A DNA stretch of 38,022 bases from Clostridiales bacterium (GCA_012799455.1 JAAZLE010000031.1:1-38022), one strand, 5' to 3'; shown: positions 6,261-15,301, counted from the stretch's first letter. Notes: generated from the letters alone by a model not told the origin. Numbers and translations: made by a program.

Positions 6261-8030
6261 ATGGAAAAATATTATAAAAACATAAACGTACTATATACCC
6301 AATTTGCTGAAAACATAGACAAAAATTGTCCACTGCCAGAATATCCAAGACCTCAACTTGTGCGTGACAGTTACATAAATCTAAACGGGCTTTGGGACTA
6401 TGCAATTTTATCAAAGCCATCTGAACTGCCAACATACCAAGGTAAAATCCTAGTGCCCTTTTCACCAGAAAGCCCCTTAAGTGGCGTAAACAAACTATTA
6501 AAGCCAGCAGAATATTTATATTATAGAAAAATATTTACTATTCCTAAGGGCTTCAAAAAAGATAAAGTTCTTTTACACTTTGGTGCAGTCGATTATCAAT
6601 GTAAAGTCTACATAAACCAAAAGTTGGTAGGAGAAAATAAAGGCGGCTATTTCCCATTTACGTTTGATATAACTGATTTTATATTCCTTGATAAAGAAAA
6701 CTATTTAACGATGGAAGTAACAGATCCTTCAGATACGGGTTTTCAACAAAGAGGAAAACAAAAGCTTAAAAGAGGAGGAATATTTTATACCCCACAATCT
6801 GGGATATGGCAAACTGTTTGGCTAGAAAGTGTTGTAGATAACTATATTGAAAACATAAAAATCACACCAGATATAGATACTTCCAGTGTAAATATAGAAA
6901 TTAAAGCCAAAGATTTATCAATACCTGCTGATATTGAAGTTTCTTTTGGCGAAGAAAAAATAATATCTGCAAAAACTGACGAAAATGGAAAGGCAACCAT
7001 TACATTTGAAGAATTTAAGCTTTGGTCACCAGAAGAACCTAACTTATACGACATTAGCATAGCACTAGGACAAGACACAGTTTCATCGTACTTTGGAATG
7101 CGTAAATTTAGTGTTGGTAACGACGAAAAAGGTATTCCAAGACTAATGTTAAACAACAAGCCCTACTTCCACAATGGACTATTAGACCAGGGGTATTGGT
7201 CAGATGGTCTCTATACCCCACCTACTGATGAAGCCATGATTTATGACATACAAATTACCAAAGATTTAGGTTTCAACATGCTTAGAAAACACATCAAAAT
7301 AGAACCCTTGCGCTGGTATTATCACTGCGATCGGTTAGGAGTAATTGTGTGGCAAGACTTTATTAACGGAGGAAGAGGTGCTAACAAGTTATATAACGGA
7401 TTTTTGTCCATAATAGGAAGAACTGCCGACGATACCAACTATCGTTGGGGAGGTAGAAAAGAAGAGGAAAGTAGAAAGGAATACTACATAGATGCCGAAA
7501 AAACCATTGATCTTCTATATAACACTGTAAGCCTTGCCCTATGGGTGCCCTTCAATGAAAGCTGGGGACAATTTGATGCACTCAAAGTTACTGACTGGGT
7601 AAGAACATTAGATAATACAAGGCCCATTGACCACGCAAGCGGCTGGTTAGATCAAGGTGGTGGCGATTTTAAATCTACCCACGTTTACTTTGTGCCAATC
7701 AAGGTTCCTAGTGAAAGCGATAGGAAAGGAAGATGCTTTATACTGTCTGAATTTGGCGGATACAGTTTGGGCACCGAAGGTCATGTATTCAACTCTAAAA
7801 AATCGTTTGGGTATAGAAAGTTCTCATCACAGGAAGAGTTTGAGCAAGCCTATCATAAACTATTTGAAGGATCTATAATCCCACTTATTGAAAAAGGTCT
7901 TTCCGCTACAGTATACACCCAAATTACTGACGTAGAAGACGAAATAAATGGCATATTAACTTATGATAGAAAAGTTGTAAAACTAGATGCTGACAAACTA
8001 CGAGAACTAAATAGCAGAATAAAACTATAG
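6261..8030 (+). CDS. Glycoside hydrolase family 2 protein (beta-galactosidase/glucuronidase type)
   Basis: A 589-residue three-domain GH2 enzyme: an N-terminal sugar-binding jelly roll (about 25-185, with YYRKIFTIP and LHFGAVDYQCKVYIN), an Ig-like sandwich (about 190-285) and a TIM barrel (about 290-589). The acid/base is Glu433 in FNESW, and the nucleophile is probably Glu497 in LSEFGGY. GH2 enzymes cleave beta-linked galactose, glucuronate or mannose by retention; the specificity cannot be read here. There is no signal peptide, so it should act in the cytoplasm on imported oligosaccharides. It is a single gene with its own promoter, an operator-like dyad and a terminator, and no transporter is adjacent. 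It is compact compared with LacZ (about 1,000 residues). Confidence 0.9.
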   Translation: MEKYYKNINVLYTQFAENIDKNCPLPEYPRPQLVRDSYINLNGLWDYAILSKPSELPTYQGKILVPFSPESPLSGVNKLLKPAEYLYYRKIFTIPKGFKKDKVLLHFGAVDYQCKVYINQKLVGENKGGYFPFTFDITDFIFLDKENYLTMEVTDPSDTGFQQRGKQKLKRGGIFYTPQSGIWQTVWLESVVDNYIENIKITPDIDTSSVNIEIKAKDLSIPADIEVSFGEEKIISAKTDENGKATITFEEFKLWSPEEPNLYDISIALGQDTVSSYFGMRKFSVGNDEKGIPRLMLNNKPYFHNGLLDQGYWSDGLYTPPTDEAMIYDIQITKDLGFNMLRKHIKIEPLRWYYHCDRLGVIVWQDFINGGRGANKLYNGFLSIIGRTADDTNYRWGGRKEEESRKEYYIDAEKTIDLLYNTVSLALWVPFNESWGQFDALKVTDWVRTLDNTRPIDHASGWLDQGGGDFKSTHVYFVPIKVPSESDRKGRCFILSEFGGYSLGTEGHVFNSKKSFGYRKFSSQEEFEQAYHKLFEGSIIPLIEKGLSATVYTQITDVEDEINGILTYDRKVVKLDADKLRELNSRIKL

Positions 8031-8068
8031 ACATATTTAGTTTGTAGTTTTTGTCGACGAACATACTT

Positions 8069-8106
8069 ACAGGTAACACTTAAAATAGATATTACCTGTT
8101 TTATTT
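8069..8106 (+). terminator. Rho-independent terminator after the GH2 gene
   Basis: ACAGGTAA (8069-8076) pairs with TTACCTGT (8092-8099) around a 15-base loop and is followed by TTTTATTT. Confidence 0.75.
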
Positions 8107-8141
8107 GTTCAATAAATTATCTAACTTATTACACACTATTG

Positions 8142-8150
8142 TGTTATACT
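8142..8150 (+). promoter_or_regulatory. Extended -10 placed directly before a start codon (possible leaderless mRNA)
   Basis: TGT-TATACT is an extended -10 ending seven bases before the ATG at 8158. No Shine-Dalgarno sequence separates it from the ATG. The spacing is identical to that seen before the acetyltransferase gene. Confidence 0.5.
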
Positions 8151-8157
8151 GCACTAT

Positions 8158-10392
8158 ATGAAGTTGATTAAAAAGATAAGTACATTATTATTACTCGTCG
8201 CTATTTTTTTAATAGCACTTGTTTTGACTGCCTGTAATAAAACAGTTTCGGTTTATTTTTCCGAGCCTACTTATCACATTATCCTAGAAAGTGAAGGTCC
8301 ACAAAAACAAATTATACCAACAGTTATAACTAGACCCAGAGGACAATCATATTCTTTAAAAAGCTTAAATACTAGCATTTTGAAAGTTGAAAAAGATGGT
8401 AAAACTGTTACAGCACTTAGAGAAGGTGCAGTCACATTACAAGCTGAAGTAAACGGAGTTATAGGTAGTTGTAATGTTTTAATCTACCCCTCACCAAAAT
8501 CGCCAATAATACCAAATAATTTAGATAATAAAGTCAGTGTTTATTTTGTAACCGAGGAAGGCTCCTTCCCTTCCCAACGCCTTAGTGTAGGAGAATATGC
8601 AACAGATCCAACTTCCTCATATAATCGTCCTGGCTACCAGCTTTTTGGATGGTATACTTCTCCAGAATACAAAGAAAGCACAAAGTTCGACTTTGAAAAT
8701 ACTCAAATCACAAAAACAACTACCTTGTATGCCTTATGGGGAATTAATCCAGATTTTGCTGAATTCAAATTTGAAACCATAGATGGCAAAGTATATGTTA
8801 CTGGCTTTGCACATTCGTATATACCATACGATGAAATTATATTACCTACTACTAATAACCAAGATGTGCCCGTAGATGGTGTCAAAGCATATGCTTTCTC
8901 AGAAAATAAAAATGCTACAAAAATTGTAATACCCGATAATTACACATATATTGGACGATATGCATTTAACGAAATGGAAAAACTAGACAATGTGGAAATA
9001 GGTGCAGGTATAGAGCAAATAGATGAAGGTGCTTTTGCTGATAATGCAAGCTTACAAACCGTAACAATCGGTGGCACAAATGCTTTATCAATTGGAGAGT
9101 CAGCCTTCATTAATTCTGTGAAATTAGAAAACCTAACTATCCCTGATACAACTACTACAATAGGAAATCGTGCTTTTTATAATGCAAATTTACTTTCCGA
9201 ATTTACCACCCCCGCTAGCTTACAAACCATTGGTGCTTATGCGTTCTATAATAACGCCCTAACCTCTTTCGACCTAAAAAACGTAAAAGAAGTTGGAGAA
9301 AAAGCATTTTGGGGATGCACAAAACTTGCAAATATAACCAATGGCCATAGCTTAAATAAACTAGGGAGCTACGCATTTGGACAAATAACTGGAGCCGAGC
9401 AAAAAAATGCTACTGCTTGGCTTAAAACCAAAAATAACAATAATTCAAATGTAGTAAAGGACCACCTAATATATATCGGAAACATGCTGGTTTATGCGTA
9501 TAATGATATGGTTAAACCAACATTTTATGTTAAAAAAAATACTAAATATCTAGCTTCTCGCTGTTTTGCAGATACTCAAAACGCCATAATTACATTCCTA
9601 GGAGAAACACCTCCCATAGGAATTGGTGAGTATGTTTTTGGCTATCCAACTTGTCAATCCGATATAATTGTTCCTGAAAATCATTCAGGGATAAACTTCA
9701 TGACAAACTATATAAATAAATTTTTAGTAACAGTACCAAATCCAGAAGACCCTGAGTCTTATTTACCTACAGCATATTCTCTAGCTACTGTTAATAGGTT
9801 TTATCAAAAAGTCCCTACACCGTCAGAAGCGGGCTCGCAAGCCATTGAAATATATAAGCGATATGAAGTTCAATGGGTAGACGGACGAGCTAAAATTTGG
9901 AAATATCAAGGACATACAATTGAAGGCACGCCTGGAAACCCCGGTGAAGATCCACCCAAACTACGTTTACTGATAGGAGGATGGAATTTAGCTCATCTAG
10001 ATACAGAAAATAATCAACCTGATAATCTTGATATAAACTTAGTTGTAAAAACAATAGCCATGAATGAAAATGGTAGTAACCCATATGTTGTAGAGAGAGT
10101 TGTGTCTAATGCATTCCAGCAGCTTAACAACGTCAAAAAGATTTATATGCCTATAAAGATACTGCGTATTGATACAAACGCATTTTCTATACTCACAAGT
10201 TGTGAGGGAATCTATTTTGGATTTGGCGAAAGTGATGCTGGCGAGTGGACACCAAGTAGTACTATAATAGATGGGCAAAGTTTTAATTTTTCACAAATGC
10301 CAACGTGCAAGATATATGTACCTAAAAACAGGGTTACCGACTACAAAGCAGTTTGGAAATCAGTTGAACTACGGATTTTTGCAGATTCGTAA
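8158..10392 (+). CDS. Surface lipoprotein with BIG2-like, InlB-repeat and LRR_5 (BspA-like) domains
   Basis: A 744-residue exported lipoprotein. Residues 1-26 form a signal peptide ending in the lipobox LTAC, with Cys26 as the lipidation site. Residues 30-105 look like a bacterial Ig-like (BIG2) domain. Residues 118-190 form a Listeria-Bacteroides InlB repeat, marked by RPGYQLFGWYTSPE and TTTLYALWG. From about 215 to 590 run BspA/TpLRR-type leucine-rich repeats (for example GAFADNASLQTVTIGG and YAFYNNALTSFDLKN), and a second LRR block lies near the C-terminus. Such proteins usually mediate adhesion or ligand binding at the cell surface. It is monocistronic, with no ribosome site before the ATG, so leaderless translation is possible. 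The partner molecule is unknown. Confidence 0.88.
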   Translation: MKLIKKISTLLLLVAIFLIALVLTACNKTVSVYFSEPTYHIILESEGPQKQIIPTVITRPRGQSYSLKSLNTSILKVEKDGKTVTALREGAVTLQAEVNGVIGSCNVLIYPSPKSPIIPNNLDNKVSVYFVTEEGSFPSQRLSVGEYATDPTSSYNRPGYQLFGWYTSPEYKESTKFDFENTQITKTTTLYALWGINPDFAEFKFETIDGKVYVTGFAHSYIPYDEIILPTTNNQDVPVDGVKAYAFSENKNATKIVIPDNYTYIGRYAFNEMEKLDNVEIGAGIEQIDEGAFADNASLQTVTIGGTNALSIGESAFINSVKLENLTIPDTTTTIGNRAFYNANLLSEFTTPASLQTIGAYAFYNNALTSFDLKNVKEVGEKAFWGCTKLANITNGHSLNKLGSYAFGQITGAEQKNATAWLKTKNNNNSNVVKDHLIYIGNMLVYAYNDMVKPTFYVKKNTKYLASRCFADTQNAIITFLGETPPIGIGEYVFGYPTCQSDIIVPENHSGINFMTNYINKFLVTVPNPEDPESYLPTAYSLATVNRFYQKVPTPSEAGSQAIEIYKRYEVQWVDGRAKIWKYQGHTIEGTPGNPGEDPPKLRLLIGGWNLAHLDTENNQPDNLDINLVVKTIAMNENGSNPYVVERVVSNAFQQLNNVKKIYMPIKILRIDTNAFSILTSCEGIYFGFGESDAGEWTPSSTIIDGQSFNFSQMPTCKIYVPKNRVTDYKAVWKSVELRIFADS

Positions 10393-10449
10393 TTAAACAT
10401 AATACTTAGCGGTTATAAATCGTAAAACATAATTTGAACTGGAGGAGAA

Positions 10450-11142
10450 ATGGATATCGCTGCTTATATAACAGCTAGTTTTTCCGTTATTAGCGGAATT
10501 TTATCAGGTTATTTCAATAGGTTGAATAGACCAATGGCAAGAACTTCTTTTAAAACATTGGGTTCTGCGCTATTTATCGCAACAGCAATACTTTCGTTTT
10601 TTAGTAGAGGTTTTTTCAACTCATACTTTTTACTTGTTTTGATTGCTCTATTTGCAGGAATGTTAGGCGATATTTTTCTAACTTTAGATCAGATAGTGCT
10701 GGCCAAATTTAAACCCTATTTTATTGCAATCGGTGCTGCTTGTTTTGCTGTTGGACATGTTTTGTTTTCAGTTATATTTATTTATGTAGCTGGGACATTT
10801 AATTATTGGTTATTATTTATCCCTGTCGCATTCACAGCATTATTTGTCCTAATAACCATTATATTTAAATTCAAGTTAGGCAAGCTTAGAATTCCTATGT
10901 ATGCTTATGCTCTATTTTTATCAGTTATGCTGATAGCTGGGGTAAATATGTTTATTATAAACACTTCATCAGTGTTTTCTATATTAGCTTTAGTGGCGGC
11001 GATACTCTTTGTTATTTCAGATACAATAATGGGCTTTAAAAAGTTTACGGATAACGAACAAAATCCTCTACATGTTTATTCAATATTAGTTACATACTAT
11101 ACAGCACAAAATTTGTTTGCCCTATCCATTCTATTTTTCTAA
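10450..11142 (+). CDS. YhhN-family lysoplasmalogenase-like membrane protein
   Basis: A 230-residue integral membrane protein with about eight hydrophobic segments. The conserved polar residues of the YhhN/TMEM86 family are present inside the membrane: Gly-Asp at 73-74 (MLGDIFL), Gly-His at 102-103 (AVGHVLF), Ser-Asp at 190-191 (LFVISDTIMG) and the YYTAQ motif at 216-220. The family hydrolyses the vinyl-ether bond of lysoplasmalogens, releasing an aldehyde. Plasmalogens occur in many anaerobes, which agrees with the Clostridia-like background. It has a strong GGAGGAG ribosome site and lies 60 bases upstream of tcdA in the same direction. Confidence 0.82.
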   Translation: MDIAAYITASFSVISGILSGYFNRLNRPMARTSFKTLGSALFIATAILSFFSRGFFNSYFLLVLIALFAGMLGDIFLTLDQIVLAKFKPYFIAIGAACFAVGHVLFSVIFIYVAGTFNYWLLFIPVAFTALFVLITIIFKFKLGKLRIPMYAYALFLSVMLIAGVNMFIINTSSVFSILALVAAILFVISDTIMGFKKFTDNEQNPLHVYSILVTYYTAQNLFALSILFF

Positions 11143-11202
11143 TATTAGATGTATAGATTGAAATGGTAAAGAAGATATTAATTATACTTAATTGGAGAAA
11201 TT

Positions 11203-11910
11203 ATGGATTTATCAAGAACGGAAATGCTAATCGGGAAAGAAGGTGTTGAACGCCTATCTAATTGCCGTGTAGCCGTATTTGGATTAGGTGGAGTTGGAAG
11301 TTTTTGTGTAGAAGCTTTAGCGAGAGCAGGGATAGGTCACATTGATCTTTTTGACCACGATACCATTTCTGAATCCAATATTAACAGGCAACTTTTTGCC
11401 CTATCTACCACTATAGGAAAAGATAAGGTTACCATTGCAAAAGAGCGAATTAAATCCATTAATCCTAAGTGCCTGGTAACAGAACATAAGGTTTTTTATA
11501 GTCCAGAAAACTCTAGTGCATATCGGCTTTCTAACTATGATTATGTAGTAGATGCTATAGATACAGTAACTTCAAAGCTAGAACTTATAGTTCAAGCAAA
11601 TGCGCTTTTGGTTCCAATTATATCATGTATGGGAACCGGTAATAAGCTAAATCCACAAATGTTAGAAGTTTCAAACATCTCTAGAACTTCGGTTTGCCCA
11701 CTCGCTAGAGTTATGCGGAAAGAGCTAAAATCACGAGGCATCACCAGCCTAAAAGTAGTATATAGTAAAGAGACACCAATTCGCACCGAATCAGTTATTG
11801 ACCCTACATCTGGAAAACTAATTGCAGGAAGTACTTCCTTTGTTCCAAGTGTTGCCGGACTTATTTTGGCAGGAGAGGTTATTAAGGATTTAACAATAAA
11901 TAGAAAATAA
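11203..11910 (+). CDS. tcdA: tRNA threonylcarbamoyladenosine dehydratase (TcdA/CsdL, ThiF/E1 family)
   Basis: A 235-residue E1-like enzyme that uses ATP to cyclise t6A37 of ANN-decoding tRNAs to ct6A. Visible are the Rossmann glycine loop GLGGVG (27-32), the NRQ motif (61-63), DAIDTVTSKLELI and the TcdA-specific run SVCPLARVMRKELKSRGI followed by VVYSKE. The fold is complete and the length normal. GGAGA precedes the ATG. It follows the yhhN-like gene and precedes the HAD gene on the same strand; the association is probably only positional. Confidence 0.92.
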   Translation: MDLSRTEMLIGKEGVERLSNCRVAVFGLGGVGSFCVEALARAGIGHIDLFDHDTISESNINRQLFALSTTIGKDKVTIAKERIKSINPKCLVTEHKVFYSPENSSAYRLSNYDYVVDAIDTVTSKLELIVQANALLVPIISCMGTGNKLNPQMLEVSNISRTSVCPLARVMRKELKSRGITSLKVVYSKETPIRTESVIDPTSGKLIAGSTSFVPSVAGLILAGEVIKDLTINRK

Positions 11911-11986
11911 TATTTGATCTTTTCTAACTTTATCACAAAAACTACAGGTCATGTTTGCCGTATGATGAAAACAAAAGGAGAATGAG

Positions 11987-12643
11987 ATGGCAAAAATTAA
12001 AGCAGTGTTATTTGATTTAGATGGCACTTTAGTAGATACTTTTTGGGACTTATATGATGCAACAAATTATTCTATGAGTAAAACACATAACCCTACAAGA
12101 ACAGAAAGTGAAATCAAATCATTTGTGGGAAAAGGAGTTACTAATCTAGTACATAGTGCATTAGGGGAGAATGTTGCATCTCAAAAAGAAGCAAGAGAAT
12201 ATTTTATTGAGTATTATAACTCCCACTTAACAGCAAAAAGTCTTCCCTATCCAGGCATACGAGAATTAGTGGATACACTCCTTAAAGATGGATATCTTTT
12301 AGGTGTCGTCACTAACAAGCGAGAGCACTTAGCTGTCAAAATCATAGACTTCTTCTTCAAAGACAAGTTCGGTGCAGTCGTTGGTGAAAGGAAAGGTTTT
12401 CCCGCTAAACCTCATCCAGAAATGATAGAAAGAGCTTTAGAATTGCTGGGCGTAAGCTCTGATGAAGTCGTATTTATAGGCGACAGTGAAATAGACTATT
12501 ATACAGCTATTAATTCAAATGTTACTTCAATTATTTGCACCTGGGGTTTTACCGATAAGGCTGATTTAATTAAGTTATCACCAAATTACATTACAGACCG
12601 CCCATTAGATGTTTTAAACATATTAGACTCGCTGCAAAAATAA
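11987..12643 (+). CDS. HAD-superfamily phosphatase, phosphoglycolate phosphatase (Gph)-like
   Basis: A 218-residue HAD hydrolase with an alpha-helical cap. Motif I is FDLDGTLVDT, with nucleophile Asp10 and acid/base Asp12. Motif II is VVTNK, motif III the Lys of KPHPE, and motif IV GDSEIDY. The overall pattern fits the Gph/PpaX group, which removes phosphate from phosphoglycolate or pyrophosphate-like small molecules; specificity cannot be assigned. AAGGAG precedes the ATG. Confidence 0.87.
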   Translation: MAKIKAVLFDLDGTLVDTFWDLYDATNYSMSKTHNPTRTESEIKSFVGKGVTNLVHSALGENVASQKEAREYFIEYYNSHLTAKSLPYPGIRELVDTLLKDGYLLGVVTNKREHLAVKIIDFFFKDKFGAVVGERKGFPAKPHPEMIERALELLGVSSDEVVFIGDSEIDYYTAINSNVTSIICTWGFTDKADLIKLSPNYITDRPLDVLNILDSLQK

Positions 12644-12684
12644 GAAATACTACTTGTTACTAGATACAAATATTTATCTATATA

Positions 12685-12717
12685 CGAGATAAAATTTAAC
12701 ACAACATCTCGTTTTTT
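12685..12717 (+). terminator. Terminator of the HAD gene
   Basis: CGAGAT (12685-12690) pairs with ATCTCG (12706-12711) and is followed directly by six T. Confidence 0.65.
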
Positions 12718-12775
12718 AATTTTCACCAAACATTCAACTATTGATATGTATGTTATTCATAATGCATTGTTATCA

Positions 12776-12781
12776 TATAAT
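12776..12781 (+). promoter_or_regulatory. -10 box of the putative small RNA
   Basis: A perfect TATAAT with a weak TTATTC 17 bases upstream (12753-12758). The predicted start at about 12788 coincides with the first base of the 5' hairpin of the RNA described next. Confidence 0.5.
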
Positions 12782-12787
12782 CAACCT

Positions 12788-12923
12788 AGCAGTCTTATTT
12801 TCCCCCATACTAAAAAGATTGCTGGTACCACTTGCAGTTACTATATGTAACAACAAAAATTTTTAATAATTTCTCAATCCCTCCTCCACAAATGAAGAGC
12901 ACGCAAGTGGGCTCTTCTTTTTT
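12788..12923 (+). ncRNA. Putative C-rich small regulatory RNA with intrinsic terminator
   Basis: The 323-bp gap between convergent genes (HAD and histidine kinase) holds a free-standing RNA-like unit. Hairpin 1: AGCAGTCTT (12788-12796) pairs with AAGATTGCT (12815-12823), nine pairs with one G-U, and its loop shows TTTTCCCCC. Hairpin 2: GTTAC/GTAAC (12837-12851). Then comes an A/T-rich unpaired stretch with CCCTCCTCC (12879-12887), which could pair with a Shine-Dalgarno site. The end is GAAGAGC/GCTCTTC plus six T (12894-12923). The terminator loop GCAAGTGG (12903-12910) is exactly complementary to CCACTTGC at 12828-12835. No open frame is evident. Confidence 0.55.
12894..12923 (+). terminator. 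Intrinsic terminator of the small RNA
   Basis: GAAGAGC (12894-12900) and GCTCTTC (12911-12917) enclose a 10-base loop and are followed by six T. The T-run is on the plus strand only, so this hairpin does not serve the convergent histidine kinase gene. Confidence 0.8.
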
Positions 12924-12966
12924 ATGTCTATTTACTGTCTTTGGAATAATTAAATGTTTAGTTTTA

Positions 12967-14484
12967 TTAATCTTCGATTATTTCTGGAAACTTATCTAAG
13001 TCCATAAATCTTGGATCCAACTTTGGTAGTTCTATGTAAAAGGTGCTTCCCTCACCTACAGATGTGTTTACACCATAAACTCCCCCTGGATGCATATTCA
13101 TAACCGATTTCACAATTGAAAGACCAAGACCAGTACCAACTACTGCTCGCTTATGAGACTTAGCGGATTTATAATACCTATCCCAAATGTGAGGTAAAAT
13201 ATCCACGTCTACGCCTTCCCCATTATCTATAACTTCTACCCTTACATTTAAACCGTTTGTTGTTTGTCTGACCCATACAGTTTTATCTGCTCCTGCATAG
13301 TTAACAGCGTTATTTAAAAGATTGTATATTACCTGTATAATTTTACCTTCATCTGCATATACAAAGGCCTCATCTTCATGCTCTAGTATTAATTTATAAC
13401 CTTTGGCTTCTAAAAGCTTTCCATGTATTTTTAATGGCTCCTCCAAAGCCTTAACTAAATCAAATACTTTTATCTTTAATCTGTCTCCACCATCTTGAAG
13501 TCTTGACAGGTCTAACATATCATTGACTAGCCCTGCTAATCTTGTAGTTTCATCTATGATTACCTGAATGTTTTCAGGGGTTGCTTCGCCAGGAATATCT
13601 TTCATCATCTCGCTATAACCTTTTATCAATGCAAGTGGGGTCTTAAGGTCATGAGATACATTGGCTATAAGTTCTCTTCTGTACTTTTCTAGTTTGTTTA
13701 ACTCTTTGGATGCATAATCTAAGGACTGTCTTAAATCGTCTACTTCTTTATATGGCCTATTTATTACATCAAACTCCGCATCACCTCTAACTATATCTTT
13801 AGATGCTTCACTTAAGGTAACAACAGGTCCTATTAAGTTTTTAGTAATCGCCCTTATTATTAAAATCCCAAAAATAACAACAAGCACTGAAAGAGAAATT
13901 AAGTGATATACGAGAGTATTTACCTCTGCCATAGATGGAGAACAGACGCCTTCTACTACCACTAAATAACTAATATTACTTGTATCTTTAACTATTTTTG
14001 CATAAACATATGAATCTCTAGGTTTTGCGCTAGATCTTGGCACTCGCCCTTCGTAATTGTCTGGATCATATGCAGTGCCTGCGTACTGTCCCTCCACAAT
14101 TGATTGATATGTTTTTTCATCATTATTTCTAGCTAAATTATAATACTCACTTGTTGGTCTACTATGCATTTCGCAGCCACCAAAAATATGTTCTGAAATT
14201 ATTGGGTCATCTATTGCTCCTACTTGTGACACTATAATACAAACATTTCTTCCATTACTAATACGGTGCGCCAAAATAGCGAGTTCTTCGCTATCAATGT
14301 TTTTTTCAATAATACTAACTTGTTTTTTCACATTGTTTACTTGGGAAGTTTCATAAAAAGGAAGTAGCAACAAAAATCCAAGTAACCAAGTGATTACTAG
14401 GATAATGAAAATGTATACCGAAATTATAACAGCAATCCGCTGAGATGCTGTCAGCATTCTTTTTGATTCTTTTTTATCCCTCAA
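12967..14484 (-). CDS. Two-component sensor histidine kinase
   Basis: A 505-residue membrane kinase with TM1 at about 15-42, an extracellular sensor of about 145 residues, TM2 at about 189-211 and HAMP at about 211-262. HisKA carries the phospho-acceptor His278 in NVSHDLKTPLALIKGY. The HATPase domain has the N box VIYNLLNNAVNYAG, the G1 box DNGEGVD and the G2 box GTGLGLSIV. It autophosphorylates and passes phosphate to the response regulator encoded just upstream, whose 3' end overlaps this gene by 11 bases (translational coupling). The sensor has cysteines at about 81, 104 and 181 but no domain I recognise, so the signal is unknown. The neighbouring HtrA-like protease suggests envelope stress. 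Confidence 0.93.
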   Translation of the reverse strand: MRDKKESKRMLTASQRIAVIISVYIFIILVITWLLGFLLLLPFYETSQVNNVKKQVSIIEKNIDSEELAILAHRISNGRNVCIIVSQVGAIDDPIISEHIFGGCEMHSRPTSEYYNLARNNDEKTYQSIVEGQYAGTAYDPDNYEGRVPRSSAKPRDSYVYAKIVKDTSNISYLVVVEGVCSPSMAEVNTLVYHLISLSVLVVIFGILIIRAITKNLIGPVVTLSEASKDIVRGDAEFDVINRPYKEVDDLRQSLDYASKELNKLEKYRRELIANVSHDLKTPLALIKGYSEMMKDIPGEATPENIQVIIDETTRLAGLVNDMLDLSRLQDGGDRLKIKVFDLVKALEEPLKIHGKLLEAKGYKLILEHEDEAFVYADEGKIIQVIYNLLNNAVNYAGADKTVWVRQTTNGLNVRVEVIDNGEGVDVDILPHIWDRYYKSAKSHKRAVVGTGLGLSIVKSVMNMHPGGVYGVNTSVGEGSTFYIELPKLDPRFMDLDKFPEIIED

Positions 14485-15142
14485 ATCGATATCCGACTCC
14501 CCTTACTGTCACTATCATATCAGCGCACTCACCTAAACTTTTACGTAGTAATTTTACATGGGTGTCGAGAGTTCTATCGTCTCCATAAAAATCATAACCC
14601 CATACTTCATTAAGTAACCTTTCCCTTGAAAGAGCTATACCTTTATTTCGCGCTAAAAATGTAAGCAAATCATATTCTTTAGGAGATAACTCAATTCTCT
14701 CTCCAGCCACATGTACAATGTGCCCTAAAAAATCAATCTTTAGTTTGCCTGCCTCAAATATGTCTTTAGGAACTCCACCTGAAGTAGTCCTATTCATAAC
14801 AGCTTTTATTCTTAACATGACTTCCTTATTATCATAAGGTTTCTCAATATAATCATCCACTCCAATTTCAAAAGCATTAATTTTATCGTAAGGCTCTGTT
14901 CTTGCAGATAGCATAATAATCGGAATATTTGAAAACTTCTTTATTTCTCTAACAGCAGAAAATCCATCTAACGCAGGCATCATTACGTCCATAATAACGA
15001 TATCATAGTCGCCATCTCTAACCTTTTCGATAGCTTCAAAACCATCTCCTGCCTCACCTGTAGTGAAACCCTCAAAATGACAATATTTTACTAGCATTTG
15101 TCTAATTTCTGGTTCGTCATCAACGATTAATACTTTATACAT
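14474..15142 (-). CDS. OmpR/PhoB-family response regulator
   Basis: A 222-residue regulator. The receiver domain (1-115) has the acidic pair Asp8/Asp9, phospho-acceptor Asp52 (IVIMDVMMP), Ser79 and Lys101 (EKPYD). The C-terminal winged helix (about 130-222) has the SPKEYDLLTFLARN, DDRTLDTHVKLLRKSL and VRGVGYRF signatures of PhoB-type DNA binding. The GGAGG ribosome site gives a clear start. It is co-transcribed with, and overlaps, the histidine kinase gene. Targets are not visible. Confidence 0.95.
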   Translation of the reverse strand: MYKVLIVDDEPEIRQMLVKYCHFEGFTTGEAGDGFEAIEKVRDGDYDIVIMDVMMPALDGFSAVREIKKFSNIPIIMLSARTEPYDKINAFEIGVDDYIEKPYDNKEVMLRIKAVMNRTTSGGVPKDIFEAGKLKIDFLGHIVHVAGERIELSPKEYDLLTFLARNKGIALSRERLLNEVWGYDFYGDDRTLDTHVKLLRKSLGECADMIVTVRGVGYRFEG

Positions 15143-15265
15143 TACGTCCTCCTACGAAAAAATCATATCTTCTTAAACTGTTATGTTTTAATTATACACT
15201 ATTTATTTCCGTTTTCATATTGTCATATGTTTAAGAGCACATTCCAACATTCAACGTTTATATAC

Positions 15266-15297
15266 AACAAAAAACACCTCCGTATTGGAAGTGTTTA
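15266..15297 (-). terminator. Terminator of the HtrA-like gene
   Basis: On the minus strand AACACTTCC pairs with GGAGGTGTT (one G-T pair, loop of five) and is followed by a T-run. It separates the protease gene from the two-component operon downstream. Confidence 0.8.
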
Positions 15298-15301
15298 AGT
15301 T

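Noticed and set aside
12821-12835. T-box-like TGGTACC motif (a GGTACC palindrome readable on both strands)
   Set aside because: The full T-box consensus is absent and no aminoacyl-tRNA synthetase or amino-acid gene lies downstream on either strand. The T-run terminator is on the plus strand, facing convergent genes.
12871-12890. 3' end of a tRNA or tmRNA (CCTCCTCCACA)
   Set aside because: There is no T-arm (TTCRANTC) and no matching acceptor strand upstream. The stretch is better explained as an unpaired C-rich segment.
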